Assembly (NCBI RefSeq): GCF_030687145.1
Contig: NZ_CP117460.1
Coordinates: forward strand, 1,364,001 to 1,428,000
Direction: 5' to 3'
DNA from: Pseudomonas sp. FP1742
GTDB taxonomy: Bacteria; Pseudomonadota; Gammaproteobacteria; Pseudomonadales; Pseudomonadaceae
DNA: 64,000 nt
The stretch's first letter is position 1. Each line of letters opens with the position of its first letter. The notes under the pieces were generated by a model. The model saw only the letters and a list, made by a program, of their open reading frames with translations. It ran no database searches and had not been told where the DNA came from. Both the position numbers and the translations under genes were made by a program. Positions 27,477-35,562 of this stretch are shown here, in pieces.

Positions 27477-28622
27477 GTGCAGATTCAGGGTCATTACGAG
27501 CTTAAATTCGAAGCGGTGCGTGAAGCGTTTGCGGCGCTGTTCGACGATCCTCAAGAGCGTGGCGCGGCGTTGTGCATCCGGATCGGTGGTGAAACCGTCC
27601 TTGACCTTTGGGCCGGCACCGCCGACAAGGACGGCCATGAGGCCTGGCACAGCGACACCATCGCCAACCTGTTCTCCTGCACCAAGACCTTCACCGCCGT
27701 GGCGGCCCTGCAATTGGTGGCCGAAGGCAAACTGCAACTCGACGCCCCGGTCGCCCGTTACTGGCCCGAATTTGCCGCTGCCGGCAAAGAATCCGTGACC
27801 TTGCGTCACTTGCTCTGCCATCAGGCCGGTTTGCCGGCCCTGCGCGAGTTGCTACCCCCTGAGGCGCTTTACGACTGGCAGACCATGGTCAATGCCCTGG
27901 CCGCCGAAGCGCCATGGTGGACGCCGGGCCAAGGTCATGGTTATGCGGCAATCACCTATGGCTGGCTGGTCGGCGAATTGCTGCGTCGCGCCGACGGTCG
28001 TGGGCCGGGCGAGTCCATTGTGGCGCGGGTTGCCAAGCCCTTGGGGCTGGATTTTCACGTCGGCCTGGCCGATTCAGAGTTCCATCGCGTGGCGCACATC
28101 GCCCGTAGCAAGGGCAACCTCGGCGATGCCGCGGCCCAGCGCTTGCTGCAAGTAACCATGCGTGAACCGACGGCCATGACCACTCGGGCCTTCACCAACC
28201 CGCCGTCGATCATGACCAGCACCAACAAACCGGAATGGCGGCGCATGCAGCAGCCGGCGGCCAATGGCCACGGCAATGCCCGCAGCCTGGCCGGTTTCTA
28301 CGCCGGTCTGCTCGATGGCAGTCTGCTGGAAAGCGAAATGCTCGACGAACTGACCCGCGAGCACAGCATCGGCGAAGACAAGACCTTATTGACCCGGACC
28401 CGCTTCGGCCTGGGTTGCATGCTCGATCAACCGGATGTACCCAACGCCACCTACGGCCTCGGCCCTCGGGCGTTCGGTCACCCGGGGGCTGGCGGCTCCA
28501 TCGGTTTTGCTGATCCGGAGCATGATGTGGCCTTCGGCTTTGTGACAAATACCCTGGGACCGTACGTCTTGATGGATCCACGAGCCCAAAAGCTTGTGCG
28601 AGTACTGGCCACTTGTCTGTAA
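27477..28622 (+). CDS. Class C beta-lactamase-fold esterase (EstB-like serine hydrolase)
   Basis: Protein of 381 residues; GTG 27477 is chosen (VQIQGHYELKFEAVREAF) because GGGAG lies eight bases before it and the residues upstream do not fit the family. Catalytic Ser-x-x-Lys is SCTKT (LFSCTKTFTAVAAL), the second-motif Tyr is in GYAAITYGW, and the third motif is HPGAGGSIGF in place of the K-[TS]-G of true beta-lactamases. No signal peptide, so cytoplasmic. Members are carboxylesterases or peptidases acting on small esters; native substrate unknown. Confidence 0.86.
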   Translation: MQIQGHYELKFEAVREAFAALFDDPQERGAALCIRIGGETVLDLWAGTADKDGHEAWHSDTIANLFSCTKTFTAVAALQLVAEGKLQLDAPVARYWPEFAAAGKESVTLRHLLCHQAGLPALRELLPPEALYDWQTMVNALAAEAPWWTPGQGHGYAAITYGWLVGELLRRADGRGPGESIVARVAKPLGLDFHVGLADSEFHRVAHIARSKGNLGDAAAQRLLQVTMREPTAMTTRAFTNPPSIMTSTNKPEWRRMQQPAANGHGNARSLAGFYAGLLDGSLLESEMLDELTREHSIGEDKTLLTRTRFGLGCMLDQPDVPNATYGLGPRAFGHPGAGGSIGFADPEHDVAFGFVTNTLGPYVLMDPRAQKLVRVLATCL

Positions 28623-28738
28623 ATCGCGCTTAAGGGGGCCAGGGCCGGAACCCGAAGGCTTTTGTGGTTTCAAAGCGTCTGTTTGACCGGGGGGCAACTC
28701 CGGTCTGACTTTTCATCACCTCATTTTGTGGATACCCA

Positions 28739-29722
28739 ATGTCGTCCAATAAAACCCTCGCCCTGGCCCTGTGCTTTGCTATCACCGGTTGTGCACAAAC
28801 CCCACAAAATGATGCCGCAGGTGGCAGCAGTTGGTGGCCATTCGGTTCTTCCGACAAGGTTGCGACTAAAGAACCCGCCCCGGCCCCGGCGCCCCTGAAA
28901 CCTGCTGCCACGGCCCCCGTCACCAAAGCTGAAGCCGATGCCGGTGGCAAATGGTGGTGGCCGTTCGGCGGCAAGGAGCAGAGCACCGCCAAAGTCGTGC
29001 CGATGCCTGACCCGAAAGTCACCCAGGCCTGGCTCGACGACTACGAACCGCGCCTGCGCGAAGCGATCAAGGGCAGCAACCTGCAACTCGAACGCCGTGA
29101 AAACGTGCTGGTCGTCACGGCGCCGGTAGACGGCTCGTTCAACCCTGACCGCCCGGCCATGCTGCTGCCGGTGACCCTTGGCCCATTCACCCATGTCGCG
29201 AAAATCCTCGAAGCCGACCCAAAGACTGCCGTGCTGGTACTCGGTCACAGCGATACGTCGGGTTCCGCACCGGCCAACGTGAAACTGAGCCAGGAACGCG
29301 CCCAGGCAGTGGCGGCGATCTTCCGTCTCAGCGGTCTGCAGCGTGATCGCCTGATGCTGCGCGGCATGGGCGGTGAGGCACCGCGTGCGGCCAACGACAG
29401 TGCCGAAGGTCGTGCCTTGAACCGTCGTGTCGAGTTGCTGGTGACGCCGGCAAACACCATGGTCGCGTTGTTGAGCAAGTACAACATGCCGGCGCCGGCG
29501 CCGCTGACCAAGGTCGTCGCGCAAGACGTCAAGCCAGCGGCCACGCCTGTGACCCCGGCACCTGCTGCGAAAAAAGCGGCTGCCCCGGCGAAGAAAAAGG
29601 CACCGGCCAAGAAAGCGGCCACCAAGGCTCCAGCCAAAAAGGCTCCTGCGAAAAAGACCGCACCGGCCAAAGCCGCTGCCGATTCGAAGAGCGCCACCGC
29701 CACCGATGCCCCAAAGCAGTGA
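28739..29722 (+). CDS. OmpA-family lipoprotein with lysine-rich, histone-like tail
   Basis: Lipoprotein of 327 residues: lipobox ITGC (Cys18), then two copies of a tryptophan motif (SSWWPFGSSDK and KWWWPFGGKEQ) separated by a Pro/Ala linker, an OmpA-type domain (about 95-240) with LVLGHSDTSGSAPANVKLSQER and ALNRRVELLV, and a C-terminal tail of about 70 residues made of AKK and PAKK units (KKAAAPAKKKAPAKKAAT). That tail resembles histone H1 and AlgP. In an outer-membrane protein a poly-cationic tail would touch peptidoglycan, LPS or extracellular DNA. Upstream of pdxH by 24 bp, so possibly co-transcribed. Confidence 0.85.
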   Translation: MSSNKTLALALCFAITGCAQTPQNDAAGGSSWWPFGSSDKVATKEPAPAPAPLKPAATAPVTKAEADAGGKWWWPFGGKEQSTAKVVPMPDPKVTQAWLDDYEPRLREAIKGSNLQLERRENVLVVTAPVDGSFNPDRPAMLLPVTLGPFTHVAKILEADPKTAVLVLGHSDTSGSAPANVKLSQERAQAVAAIFRLSGLQRDRLMLRGMGGEAPRAANDSAEGRALNRRVELLVTPANTMVALLSKYNMPAPAPLTKVVAQDVKPAATPVTPAPAAKKAAAPAKKKAPAKKAATKAPAKKAPAKKTAPAKAAADSKSATATDAPKQ

Positions 29723-29746
29723 TTCGTTAACCAAAAGGAATGCGCC

Positions 29747-30394
29747 ATGACCCGGCCCTTGGCAGATATGCGTCGCGACTACACCCGAGATGGCCTGACC
29801 GAGGCGCAAGCCCCGGCCGAGCCGTTCGCGCTGTTCCATCAGTGGTTTGCCGATGCGGTGAAAACCGAGCAAGCGCCGGTGGAGGCGAATGCCATGACGT
29901 TGGCCACCGTCGATCAGGACGGTCGGCCACATTGCCGCATTCTGCTGCTCAAGGGCCTGGACGAGCAGGGCTTCACCTTCTTCACCAACTACGAAAGCGA
30001 TAAAGGCCAGCAATTGGCAGCCAATCCATTTGCAGCCATGACGTTCTTCTGGCCGGCCCTGGAGCGCCAGGTGCGCATCGAGGGTCGGGTGGTGAAGGTT
30101 ACGCCTGAAGAGTCCGACGCCTACTATCAGGTTCGCCCCCTGGGCAGTCGCCTCGGTGCCTGGGCATCTCCCCAGAGCCGGGTGATCGCCGATCGCGGCG
30201 AACTGGAAACGCTGCTCAAAGACACCGAGCAACGTTTCAGCGACACCCAGCCGCACTGTCCCGAGCACTGGGGCGGTTATCGCTTGCTACCCGAGCGCAT
30301 CGAATTCTGGCAGGGCCGTCCGAGCCGTCTGCACGATCGCCTCAACTACCGCTTGCAGGGCGCCGATTGGGTGCGCGAACGCCTGGCCCCGTAA
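29747..30394 (+). CDS. pdxH: Pyridoxamine 5'-phosphate oxidase
   Basis: FMN enzyme of 215 residues that makes pyridoxal 5'-phosphate from PNP or PMP. Family features: [12 protein letters not shown] near the start, the FMN-binding region [39 protein letters not shown], and the C-terminal signature [21 protein letters not shown] precedes the ATG. Converges on the small membrane protein gene with five bases between the stops. Confidence 0.97.
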   Translation: MTRPLADMRRDYTRDGLTEAQAPAEPFALFHQWFADAVKTEQAPVEANAMTLATVDQDGRPHCRILLLKGLDEQGFTFFTNYESDKGQQLAANPFAAMTFFWPALERQVRIEGRVVKVTPEESDAYYQVRPLGSRLGAWASPQSRVIADRGELETLLKDTEQRFSDTQPHCPEHWGGYRLLPERIEFWQGRPSRLHDRLNYRLQGADWVRERLAP

Positions 30395-30399
30395 ACGGT

Positions 30400-30636
30400 C
30401 TATCGATCGGAATACCCTGCCGCAGCGGACTCAAGCCACTGCGGCAGATCCCGGCGCTTGATCTTCTGCGCTTGAGCGTTCGCCAGTTGCTGGAGCATGA
30501 AGGCTCTTTTCTGTTGGTCTTTACCCGCCAGTGACAACGCCAGATCGCGGTCCACCCAGCGTCTGATTCGCACGTACAGCCACCAGTGGAAATACAAACC
30601 GGCGACGGTCGTGACGACAATGATGAAGTAATCCAT
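30400..30636 (-). CDS. Small membrane-anchored hypothetical protein
   Basis: A 78-residue protein with one N-terminal membrane helix (MDYFIIVVTTVAGLYFHWWLYVR) followed by a charged helical cytoplasmic part (RIRRWVDRDLALSLAGKDQQ KRAFMLQQLANAQAQ). It looks real because of good codon use and its compact fit against pdxH, with which it converges. Function unknown. Confidence 0.7.
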   Translation of the reverse strand: MDYFIIVVTTVAGLYFHWWLYVRIRRWVDRDLALSLAGKDQQKRAFMLQQLANAQAQKIKRRDLPQWLESAAAGYSDR

Positions 30637-30802
30637 GATAATCCTTGGGTCAGCGGCGCAGATTTTGTAATTTGACGCTACTGTGGTGAGTTCGAGAAGT
30701 GCCTGTACCAGGCCTGAATGAAACCAATTTTATCCGGGCGATGCCGTGACAGGCGTCAAGCTGCGGGTTTTAATGGATACCTGTCCTATGGAGTTTGATG
30801 CT

Positions 30803-31267
30803 ATGCGTAAGTCTGTTCTGCTGGTTGCTTCTTTTTCCACGATGGCGATGTTGCTCTCCGGTTGCCAATCGAGCCTGACCGGTGACTCCTACTCCCGTGA
30901 CGAAGCGCGTCGTGTGCAGACGATTCGCATGGGCACTATCGAATCCCTGCGTCCGGTGAAAATCGAAGGCACCAAGACCCCGATCGGCAGTGCTGCGGGC
31001 GCTGTCGTGGGTGGTGTCGGTGGTAGCGCCGTGGGCGGCGGTCGCGGCAGCATCGTTGCAGCGGTCATCGGCGCTGTAGCGGGTGGCCTGGTGGGCTCGG
31101 CTGCCGAAGAAGGCCTGACCCGCACTCAAGGCGTTGAAATCACCGTGCGCGAAGACGATGGCAGCATGCGCGCCTACGTGCAGGAAGTTCAGCCAAACGA
31201 AGTGTTCCGTGTGGGTGAGCGTGTGCGGATTTCCACTGTGGGTGGGACCAGCCGCGTTTCGCACTAA
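30803..31267 (+). CDS. slyB: SlyB-type glycine-zipper outer membrane lipoprotein
   Basis: Lipoprotein of 154 residues. Start ATG 30803 is chosen since GGAG is nine bases upstream and a lipoprotein signal follows (MLLSGC, Cys21). The core is a glycine-zipper two-helix segment (GSAAGAVVGGVGGSAVGGGR and AAVIGAVAGGLVGSAAEEG), then a small beta domain (VEITVREDDGSMRAYVQEVQ). SlyB/PcpA proteins stabilise the outer membrane, in enterobacteria under PhoPQ. Followed by an intrinsic terminator. Confidence 0.86.
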   Translation: MRKSVLLVASFSTMAMLLSGCQSSLTGDSYSRDEARRVQTIRMGTIESLRPVKIEGTKTPIGSAAGAVVGGVGGSAVGGGRGSIVAAVIGAVAGGLVGSAAEEGLTRTQGVEITVREDDGSMRAYVQEVQPNEVFRVGERVRISTVGGTSRVSH

Positions 31268-31288
31268 GCGGAAACGAAAGGAAAAAGA

Positions 31289-31322
31289 AAACCCCGATCA
31301 GGTGACTGGTCGGGTTTTTTTG
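31289..31322 (+). terminator. Intrinsic terminator of slyB
   Basis: Stem ACCCCGATCA with TGGTCGGGT around a GGTGAC loop, followed by seven or more T residues, 22 bases after the slyB stop. Confidence 0.82.
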
Positions 31323-31358
31323 TGTCTGCTGTTTTCGGTTATGCCAGATTCAATATCG

Positions 31359-31604
31359 TTAGTCTTGGCAAAGTCCCATGTAGTACACCAAGTCGTCTCT
31401 GAAAGAGTCACCAACCAGTTCCATAATCGTGTTGGCTTGAGTGGGGGATAATTTGTGCTCGCCCATGGGTATATCCCACAAGGTTGACCAGCCCATGACA
31501 TTAAGCACCGCTCCCTCTAAGGCCTGCGGTACATCCTTTTCATATTGCAATGAATCGTCCGGGTTCGGCTCGTCGAAGAAACCGGAGATTTCAATAAATA
31601 TCAT
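31359..31604 (-). CDS. Putative immunity protein of the E3-type bacteriocin
   Basis: An acidic 81-residue protein (MIFIEISGFFDEPNPDDSLQ...), GAGGA six bases before the ATG, starting 15 bp after the toxin stop, which is the usual place and orientation for a bacteriocin immunity gene. Size and acidity match the E3/cloacin immunity proteins (about 84 residues, acidic), but I see no convincing sequence match to ImmE3, so the inhibitor may belong to another family. Base composition is visibly more AT-rich than the neighbours, in line with horizontal gain. Confidence 0.65.
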   Translation of the reverse strand: MIFIEISGFFDEPNPDDSLQYEKDVPQALEGAVLNVMGWSTLWDIPMGEHKLSPTQANTIMELVGDSFRDDLVYYMGLCQD

Positions 31605-31619
31605 TCTTGGTCCTCATCG

Positions 31620-32792
31620 TTATTTTGTTGATGTCCGTCTCTCAGGTTTTGCTTTGCCAGTCTGTTCGCCCGTTTTTGCATCAAACTCTCCTAAGTGATC
31701 CCCTGCCCAGTTGTACACTTCGACGGCGCCATGCTGATAATCCCACTCATAAATGCGCTTCTTGCTTTCCCAGCGTTTTCGATTTCCCTTAGTCTGAACA
31801 CGAATAGCATCGGGGAATGCCGGCAGAACCTTTGGTGGAGGATGATAACTGTGGTCACCACTGATAGGCCTTGCCACCACTACGTATAACGGCTTTAACC
31901 CCGAGTCCGCCGGAAACACAAGAATGAAATCCTTGTACTCAGGTGGATAAACCGGATTCACAATGATGCTGTCAGCCGCCTTAGTCGGCGGGTAAACCCA
32001 GACGTGCGGCGCTTGTGGCGCAGCTTCCAAAGCGGGGATGCCGAGGGTGCTTGAGCCGTCCTCGGCCGGCGTCCAGATCAGCTCAACGCCGTCCCCGAGA
32101 TCAGCCACTTGCTGACTGCCGCGCAAGCTGAATTGCACGACGTCGACCATCTCCCAGTCACGGTTTTTACCGGTATAGAAACCGTATCCCTTGAGACTGC
32201 CGTCAGCCTGTTGCTCTACCCGCAGACGAACGCGGGTGCGCGCCTGTTTGAGAGATCGCAGTTGATCTTCGGTATAGAGCGAGCTGTCACCAAGGCTTGA
32301 CGGTATGACCAGGGCCATCAGGCCTGCCAAGGTGGCCGCAGCGGTGCTGACGGCGACGGCGGGTAATGCGGCGAACGCTGAGCCACCCAGGGCGAAGCTG
32401 CCGAAACCCGCAGGGATGGCGGTGCCACTGATTTTCTTCAGCGGCACGACACCGGTTTCATCAGCCTCGCGGGCACCGAGCAGGATCAGTTCGCCGTAAT
32501 CCTTCAGGCTGTCGGTGGGCACCATACCTGAGGGATTGGAGTAATCGATGATGGCGTCCGGCAGCTTGCAGGACTTGGCGAATACGCAACCTGCACGAAC
32601 CGATTCTTCCTTTTTCGCAACGGTCTCACGACTGCGCTCGAAGGCGTCTTGTCTCGCGAGCATGGCGTCGTAGGCGTCTTGTCTGGCATCACGCTCGGCC
32701 AATTCGGTGGCCGTCATGAATCGGTGGGTGACGTGATGCCCGTCGCCCGACGGTGGGTTTTGCACCCGTGGGATGTCCTTGTTGCCAGCCAT
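31620..32792 (-). CDS. S-type pyocin/colicin E3-like 16S rRNase toxin
   Basis: Protein of 390 residues; ATG 32792 is chosen because AAGGA is six bases upstream. Residues 60-180 include a Cys pair (GCVFAKSCKLPDA) and a Gly/Ala-rich hydrophobic stretch (SGTAIPAGFGSFALGGSAF). Residues about 185-300 look like the pyocin S translocation domain (LRSLKQARTRVRLRVEQQAD). The last 80 residues match the cytotoxic RNase of colicin E3/cloacin DF13: KRWESKKRIYEWDYQHG with Asp351, His354 and Glu358 in the same spacing as the E3 active-site Asp-His-Glu triad, and Arg near the end. E3 cuts 16S rRNA at the decoding site. At 390 residues it is much shorter than S pyocins and no receptor-binding region is visible. 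Confidence 0.85.
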   Translation of the reverse strand: MAGNKDIPRVQNPPSGDGHHVTHRFMTATELAERDARQDAYDAMLARQDAFERSRETVAKKEESVRAGCVFAKSCKLPDAIIDYSNPSGMVPTDSLKDYGELILLGAREADETGVVPLKKISGTAIPAGFGSFALGGSAFAALPAVAVSTAAATLAGLMALVIPSSLGDSSLYTEDQLRSLKQARTRVRLRVEQQADGSLKGYGFYTGKNRDWEMVDVVQFSLRGSQQVADLGDGVELIWTPAEDGSSTLGIPALEAAPQAPHVWVYPPTKAADSIIVNPVYPPEYKDFILVFPADSGLKPLYVVVARPISGDHSYHPPPKVLPAFPDAIRVQTKGNRKRWESKKRIYEWDYQHGAVEVYNWAGDHLGEFDAKTGEQTGKAKPERRTSTK

Positions 32793-32913
32793 TGATTGTC
32801 CTTTCGCGCGTCCATCGGCAACCCCCAAAGAGGGGGCTGCGCGACGTTATCGAACGTGGCTAATCATGGCTGTAGGACGAGTCCTCAATGTCGCTAAGAG
32901 TGTTCTCTATCAC

Positions 32914-34101
32914 TCAGGATTGCAGTGCCGCGCTCTTGCGACTTGCCGCCGCCGTCACCGCATAACCGATCAATGCCGCCAGGATCGAACCGGTCAAAAT
33001 CCCCATGCGGTCCATCCCGGCGTATTCACTGGCGCCGGGCACGAAGGCCAGGGAGCCGACGAACAAACTCATGGTGAAACCGATGCCGCAGAGGATCGCC
33101 ACCCCCATGATCTGGCCCCAGTTGGCGCCTTGGGGCAGGGCGGCGATGCCGATTTTTACCGCCAGCCAGGTCAGGCCGAAAACACCGACCGTCTTGCCCA
33201 GCAGCAGGCCGACGGCGATGCCCATCGGCACATGGTGGGTGAAGCTTTCGACGGTCACGCCGCTCAGGGACAGGCCGGCGTTGGCGAAGGCGAACAGTGG
33301 CAGGATGCCGTAGGCCACCCACGGATGCAGGGCATGTTCCAGGGTCAGCAGCGGCGACGGCTCGGCGTTTTTCGTGCGCAGTGGAATGCAGAAGGCCAGG
33401 GTCACACCGGCCAGTGTGGCGTGCACGCCGCTCTTGAGTACACACACCCAGAGGATCAGCCCGATGATCATGTACGGCCCGAGTTTCACCACACCCAGTC
33501 GGTTCATCCCGATCAAGGCCGCGATGCAGGCCGCGGCCAATGCCAGGGACAGGGTCGACAGTGCGCCGGAATAAAAGATCGCGATGATGATGATCGCGCC
33601 CAGGTCGTCGATGATCGCCAGGGTCATCAGGAACAGTTTCAGCGACACCGGCACGCGTTTCCCCAACAGGGCCAGTACGCCGAGGGCGAAGGCGATGTCG
33701 GTGGCGGTCGGGATGGCCCAGCCACTCAGCGCGGTCGGGTTGTCACGGTTCAAAAACCAGTAGATCAGCGCCGGCACCACCATGCCGCCAATCGCCGCCG
33801 CGCCGGGCAGGACGATTTGCGAGGGCTTCGACAGTTGGCCGTCGAGGACTTCGCGCTTCACTTCCAGGCCGATCAACAGGAAGAACAAGGCCATCAGGCC
33901 GTCGTTGATCCACAGCAGCAGTGGCTTGGCGATTTTCAGGGCGCCGATCTGAGCCACCACAGGAGTGTCCAGCAGGCCGCTATAGAGCCATGACAGCGAT
34001 GAATTGTTGATGATCAGGGCGAGGACAGCCGCGGCGATCAATAACAGACCGCTGGCAGCTTCCAACTGAAAGAAACGCGTGAACGTGCTACGCAGAGGCA
34101 A
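32914..34101 (-). CDS. nhaA: Na+/H+ antiporter NhaA
   Basis: Inner-membrane antiporter of 395 residues that exports Na+ or Li+ for protons. The start is TTG at 34101, with GGAG seven bases before it and [20 protein letters not shown] following. Twelve membrane segments are expected; the ion site is visible as TDIAFALGV and [16 protein letters not shown], whose two adjacent Asp correspond to E. coli Asp163-Asp164. The toxin gene lies 121 bp downstream on the same strand. Confidence 0.94.
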   Translation of the reverse strand: MPLRSTFTRFFQLEAASGLLLIAAAVLALIINNSSLSWLYSGLLDTPVVAQIGALKIAKPLLLWINDGLMALFFLLIGLEVKREVLDGQLSKPSQIVLPGAAAIGGMVVPALIYWFLNRDNPTALSGWAIPTATDIAFALGVLALLGKRVPVSLKLFLMTLAIIDDLGAIIIIAIFYSGALSTLSLALAAACIAALIGMNRLGVVKLGPYMIIGLILWVCVLKSGVHATLAGVTLAFCIPLRTKNAEPSPLLTLEHALHPWVAYGILPLFAFANAGLSLSGVTVESFTHHVPMGIAVGLLLGKTVGVFGLTWLAVKIGIAALPQGANWGQIMGVAILCGIGFTMSLFVGSLAFVPGASEYAGMDRMGILTGSILAALIGYAVTAAASRKSAALQS

Positions 34102-34351
34102 TGTCGCTCTCCATCGATAAATTCAAAAGGTGGCACACCCTAACCCGTACCGTTAGTTGTTAAAACAAAAGTTATATTCTTTTTTGTTATATGTCGTTAC
34201 AACGTGGTCGGTCAGCAAAGGCCTGAGCCTAGCAGTTGCCGGACGTATTGGGCCCCAGCTGTATCTGTGCTTGATGTAGGTTTTTTCCTAAGCTTGTGGA
34301 CTGAGCCTTGCGACAAGGCCGACTCTTGCCTGATTCAACGAGAAAACCACC
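34102..34351. promoter_or_regulatory. Divergent promoter region, nhaA and PLP enzyme
   Basis: A strongly AT-rich block near 34155-34195 contains two direct copies of GTTATAT separated by a T-rich stretch, between divergent genes. Likely promoter elements or a binding site; no specific regulator could be assigned. Confidence 0.45.
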
Positions 34352-35446
34352 ATGAACGACAACCGACAGTGGGCCCGCGAAGCCATCCGGATCATCGAAG
34401 CCGACTTCCAGCGTAGCGCCGACACCCACCTGATCCCCTTGCCGCTGCCGGGGTTGCCGGGCATCGAGTTGTACTTCAAGGATGAGTCGAGCCATCCCAC
34501 CGGCAGCCTGAAACATCGGTTGGCCCGCTCATTGTTCCTCTATGCATTGTGTAACGGCTGGCTCAAACCCGGCGCGCCGGTGATCGAAGCCTCCAGCGGT
34601 TCGACGGCGATTTCCGAGGCGTACTTTGCCCGTTTGCTGGGGTTGCCGTTCATTGCGGTGATGCCTGCGAGCACATCCAGGGAAAAGATCGCGCAAATCG
34701 CTTTCTACGGTGGCAAGAGCCATCTGGTGGACGATCCGACGCAGATTTACGCTGAGTCCGAACGCCTGGCTCGCGAACACGACGGGCATTTCATCGACCA
34801 GTTCACCTACGCCGAACGCGCCACCGATTGGCGGGCGAACAACAACATCGCCGAATCGATCTTCCAGCAAATGCGCTTCGAGCAGCACCCGGAACCGAGC
34901 TGGCTGATTTCCAGCCCCGGCACCGGCGGCACCACCGCGACACTGGGCCGTTACGTGCGCTATCGCCAGCATTGCACCCGCGTGCTGTGTGCCGATGCCG
35001 AGCGTTCGGTGTTCTTCGATTACTACAAGACCGGCGACGCCAGTCTGCGTCTGGATCACGGTTCACGGATTGAAGGTATTGGCCGGCCGCGTGTCGAAGC
35101 GTCGTTCTTGCCCAAAGTCATCGATGCAATGGTCAAGGTGCCGGACGCGTTGTCGCTGGCGGCCATGCATTATCTGGCGCAACGTTTGGGGCGACGGGTG
35201 GGCGGATCGAGCGGGACCAACCTGATCGGTGCCTTGATGGCGGCCCAGCAGATGGTGGCGGCGGGGGAGTCGGGGTCGATCGTGGCGATTCTGTGCGATG
35301 GCGGCGAGCGCTATGCCGACACCTATTACGATCAGGCCTGGCTCAAGGCCCAAGGGTATGAGTTGAGTGGCTTGATGGATGCCGTGGCGGCCAGCGTCGA
35401 ACGCGGCGAGCCGTTGCCGGTCAGCGTGTTGCGCGCCAATATCTGA
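34352..35446 (+). CDS. PLP-dependent cysteine synthase/desulfhydrase-family protein
   Basis: Fold-type II PLP enzyme of 364 residues. The Schiff-base Lys lies in [13 protein letters not shown] (about Lys54), the substrate loop is [10 protein letters not shown], and the phosphate-binding loop is [13 protein letters not shown]. Length and sequence fit the CysK-like group often described as L-cysteine desulfhydrase (Cds1-type), which releases sulfide, ammonia and pyruvate from cysteine; a synthase role is the alternative. Cytoplasmic, monocistronic, followed by a REP pair. Confidence 0.83.
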   Translation: MNDNRQWAREAIRIIEADFQRSADTHLIPLPLPGLPGIELYFKDESSHPTGSLKHRLARSLFLYALCNGWLKPGAPVIEASSGSTAISEAYFARLLGLPFIAVMPASTSREKIAQIAFYGGKSHLVDDPTQIYAESERLAREHDGHFIDQFTYAERATDWRANNNIAESIFQQMRFEQHPEPSWLISSPGTGGTTATLGRYVRYRQHCTRVLCADAERSVFFDYYKTGDASLRLDHGSRIEGIGRPRVEASFLPKVIDAMVKVPDALSLAAMHYLAQRLGRRVGGSSGTNLIGALMAAQQMVAAGESGSIVAILCDGGERYADTYYDQAWLKAQGYELSGLMDAVAASVERGEPLPVSVLRANI

Positions 35447-35461
35447 CACACCGAAAACCAA

Positions 35462-35551
35462 TGTGGGAGCGGGCTTGCTCGCGAATACGGTGTCACATTC
35501 AATAGAGATGTTGACTGATCAGCCGCATTCGCGAGCAAGCCCGCTCCCACA
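35462..35551. repeat. REP-type inverted pair
   Basis: Arms 35462-35486 and 35527-35551, perfect inverted copies of TGTGGGAGCGGGCTTGCTCG plus CGAAT, between convergent genes. Confidence 0.88.
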
Positions 35552-35562
35552 TTTAATTTGTG

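Noticed and set aside
31359..32792. Prophage or tailed pyocin cluster around the toxin
   Set aside because: No structural, lysis, integrase or regulator genes are next to it; nhaA and slyB flank it directly.
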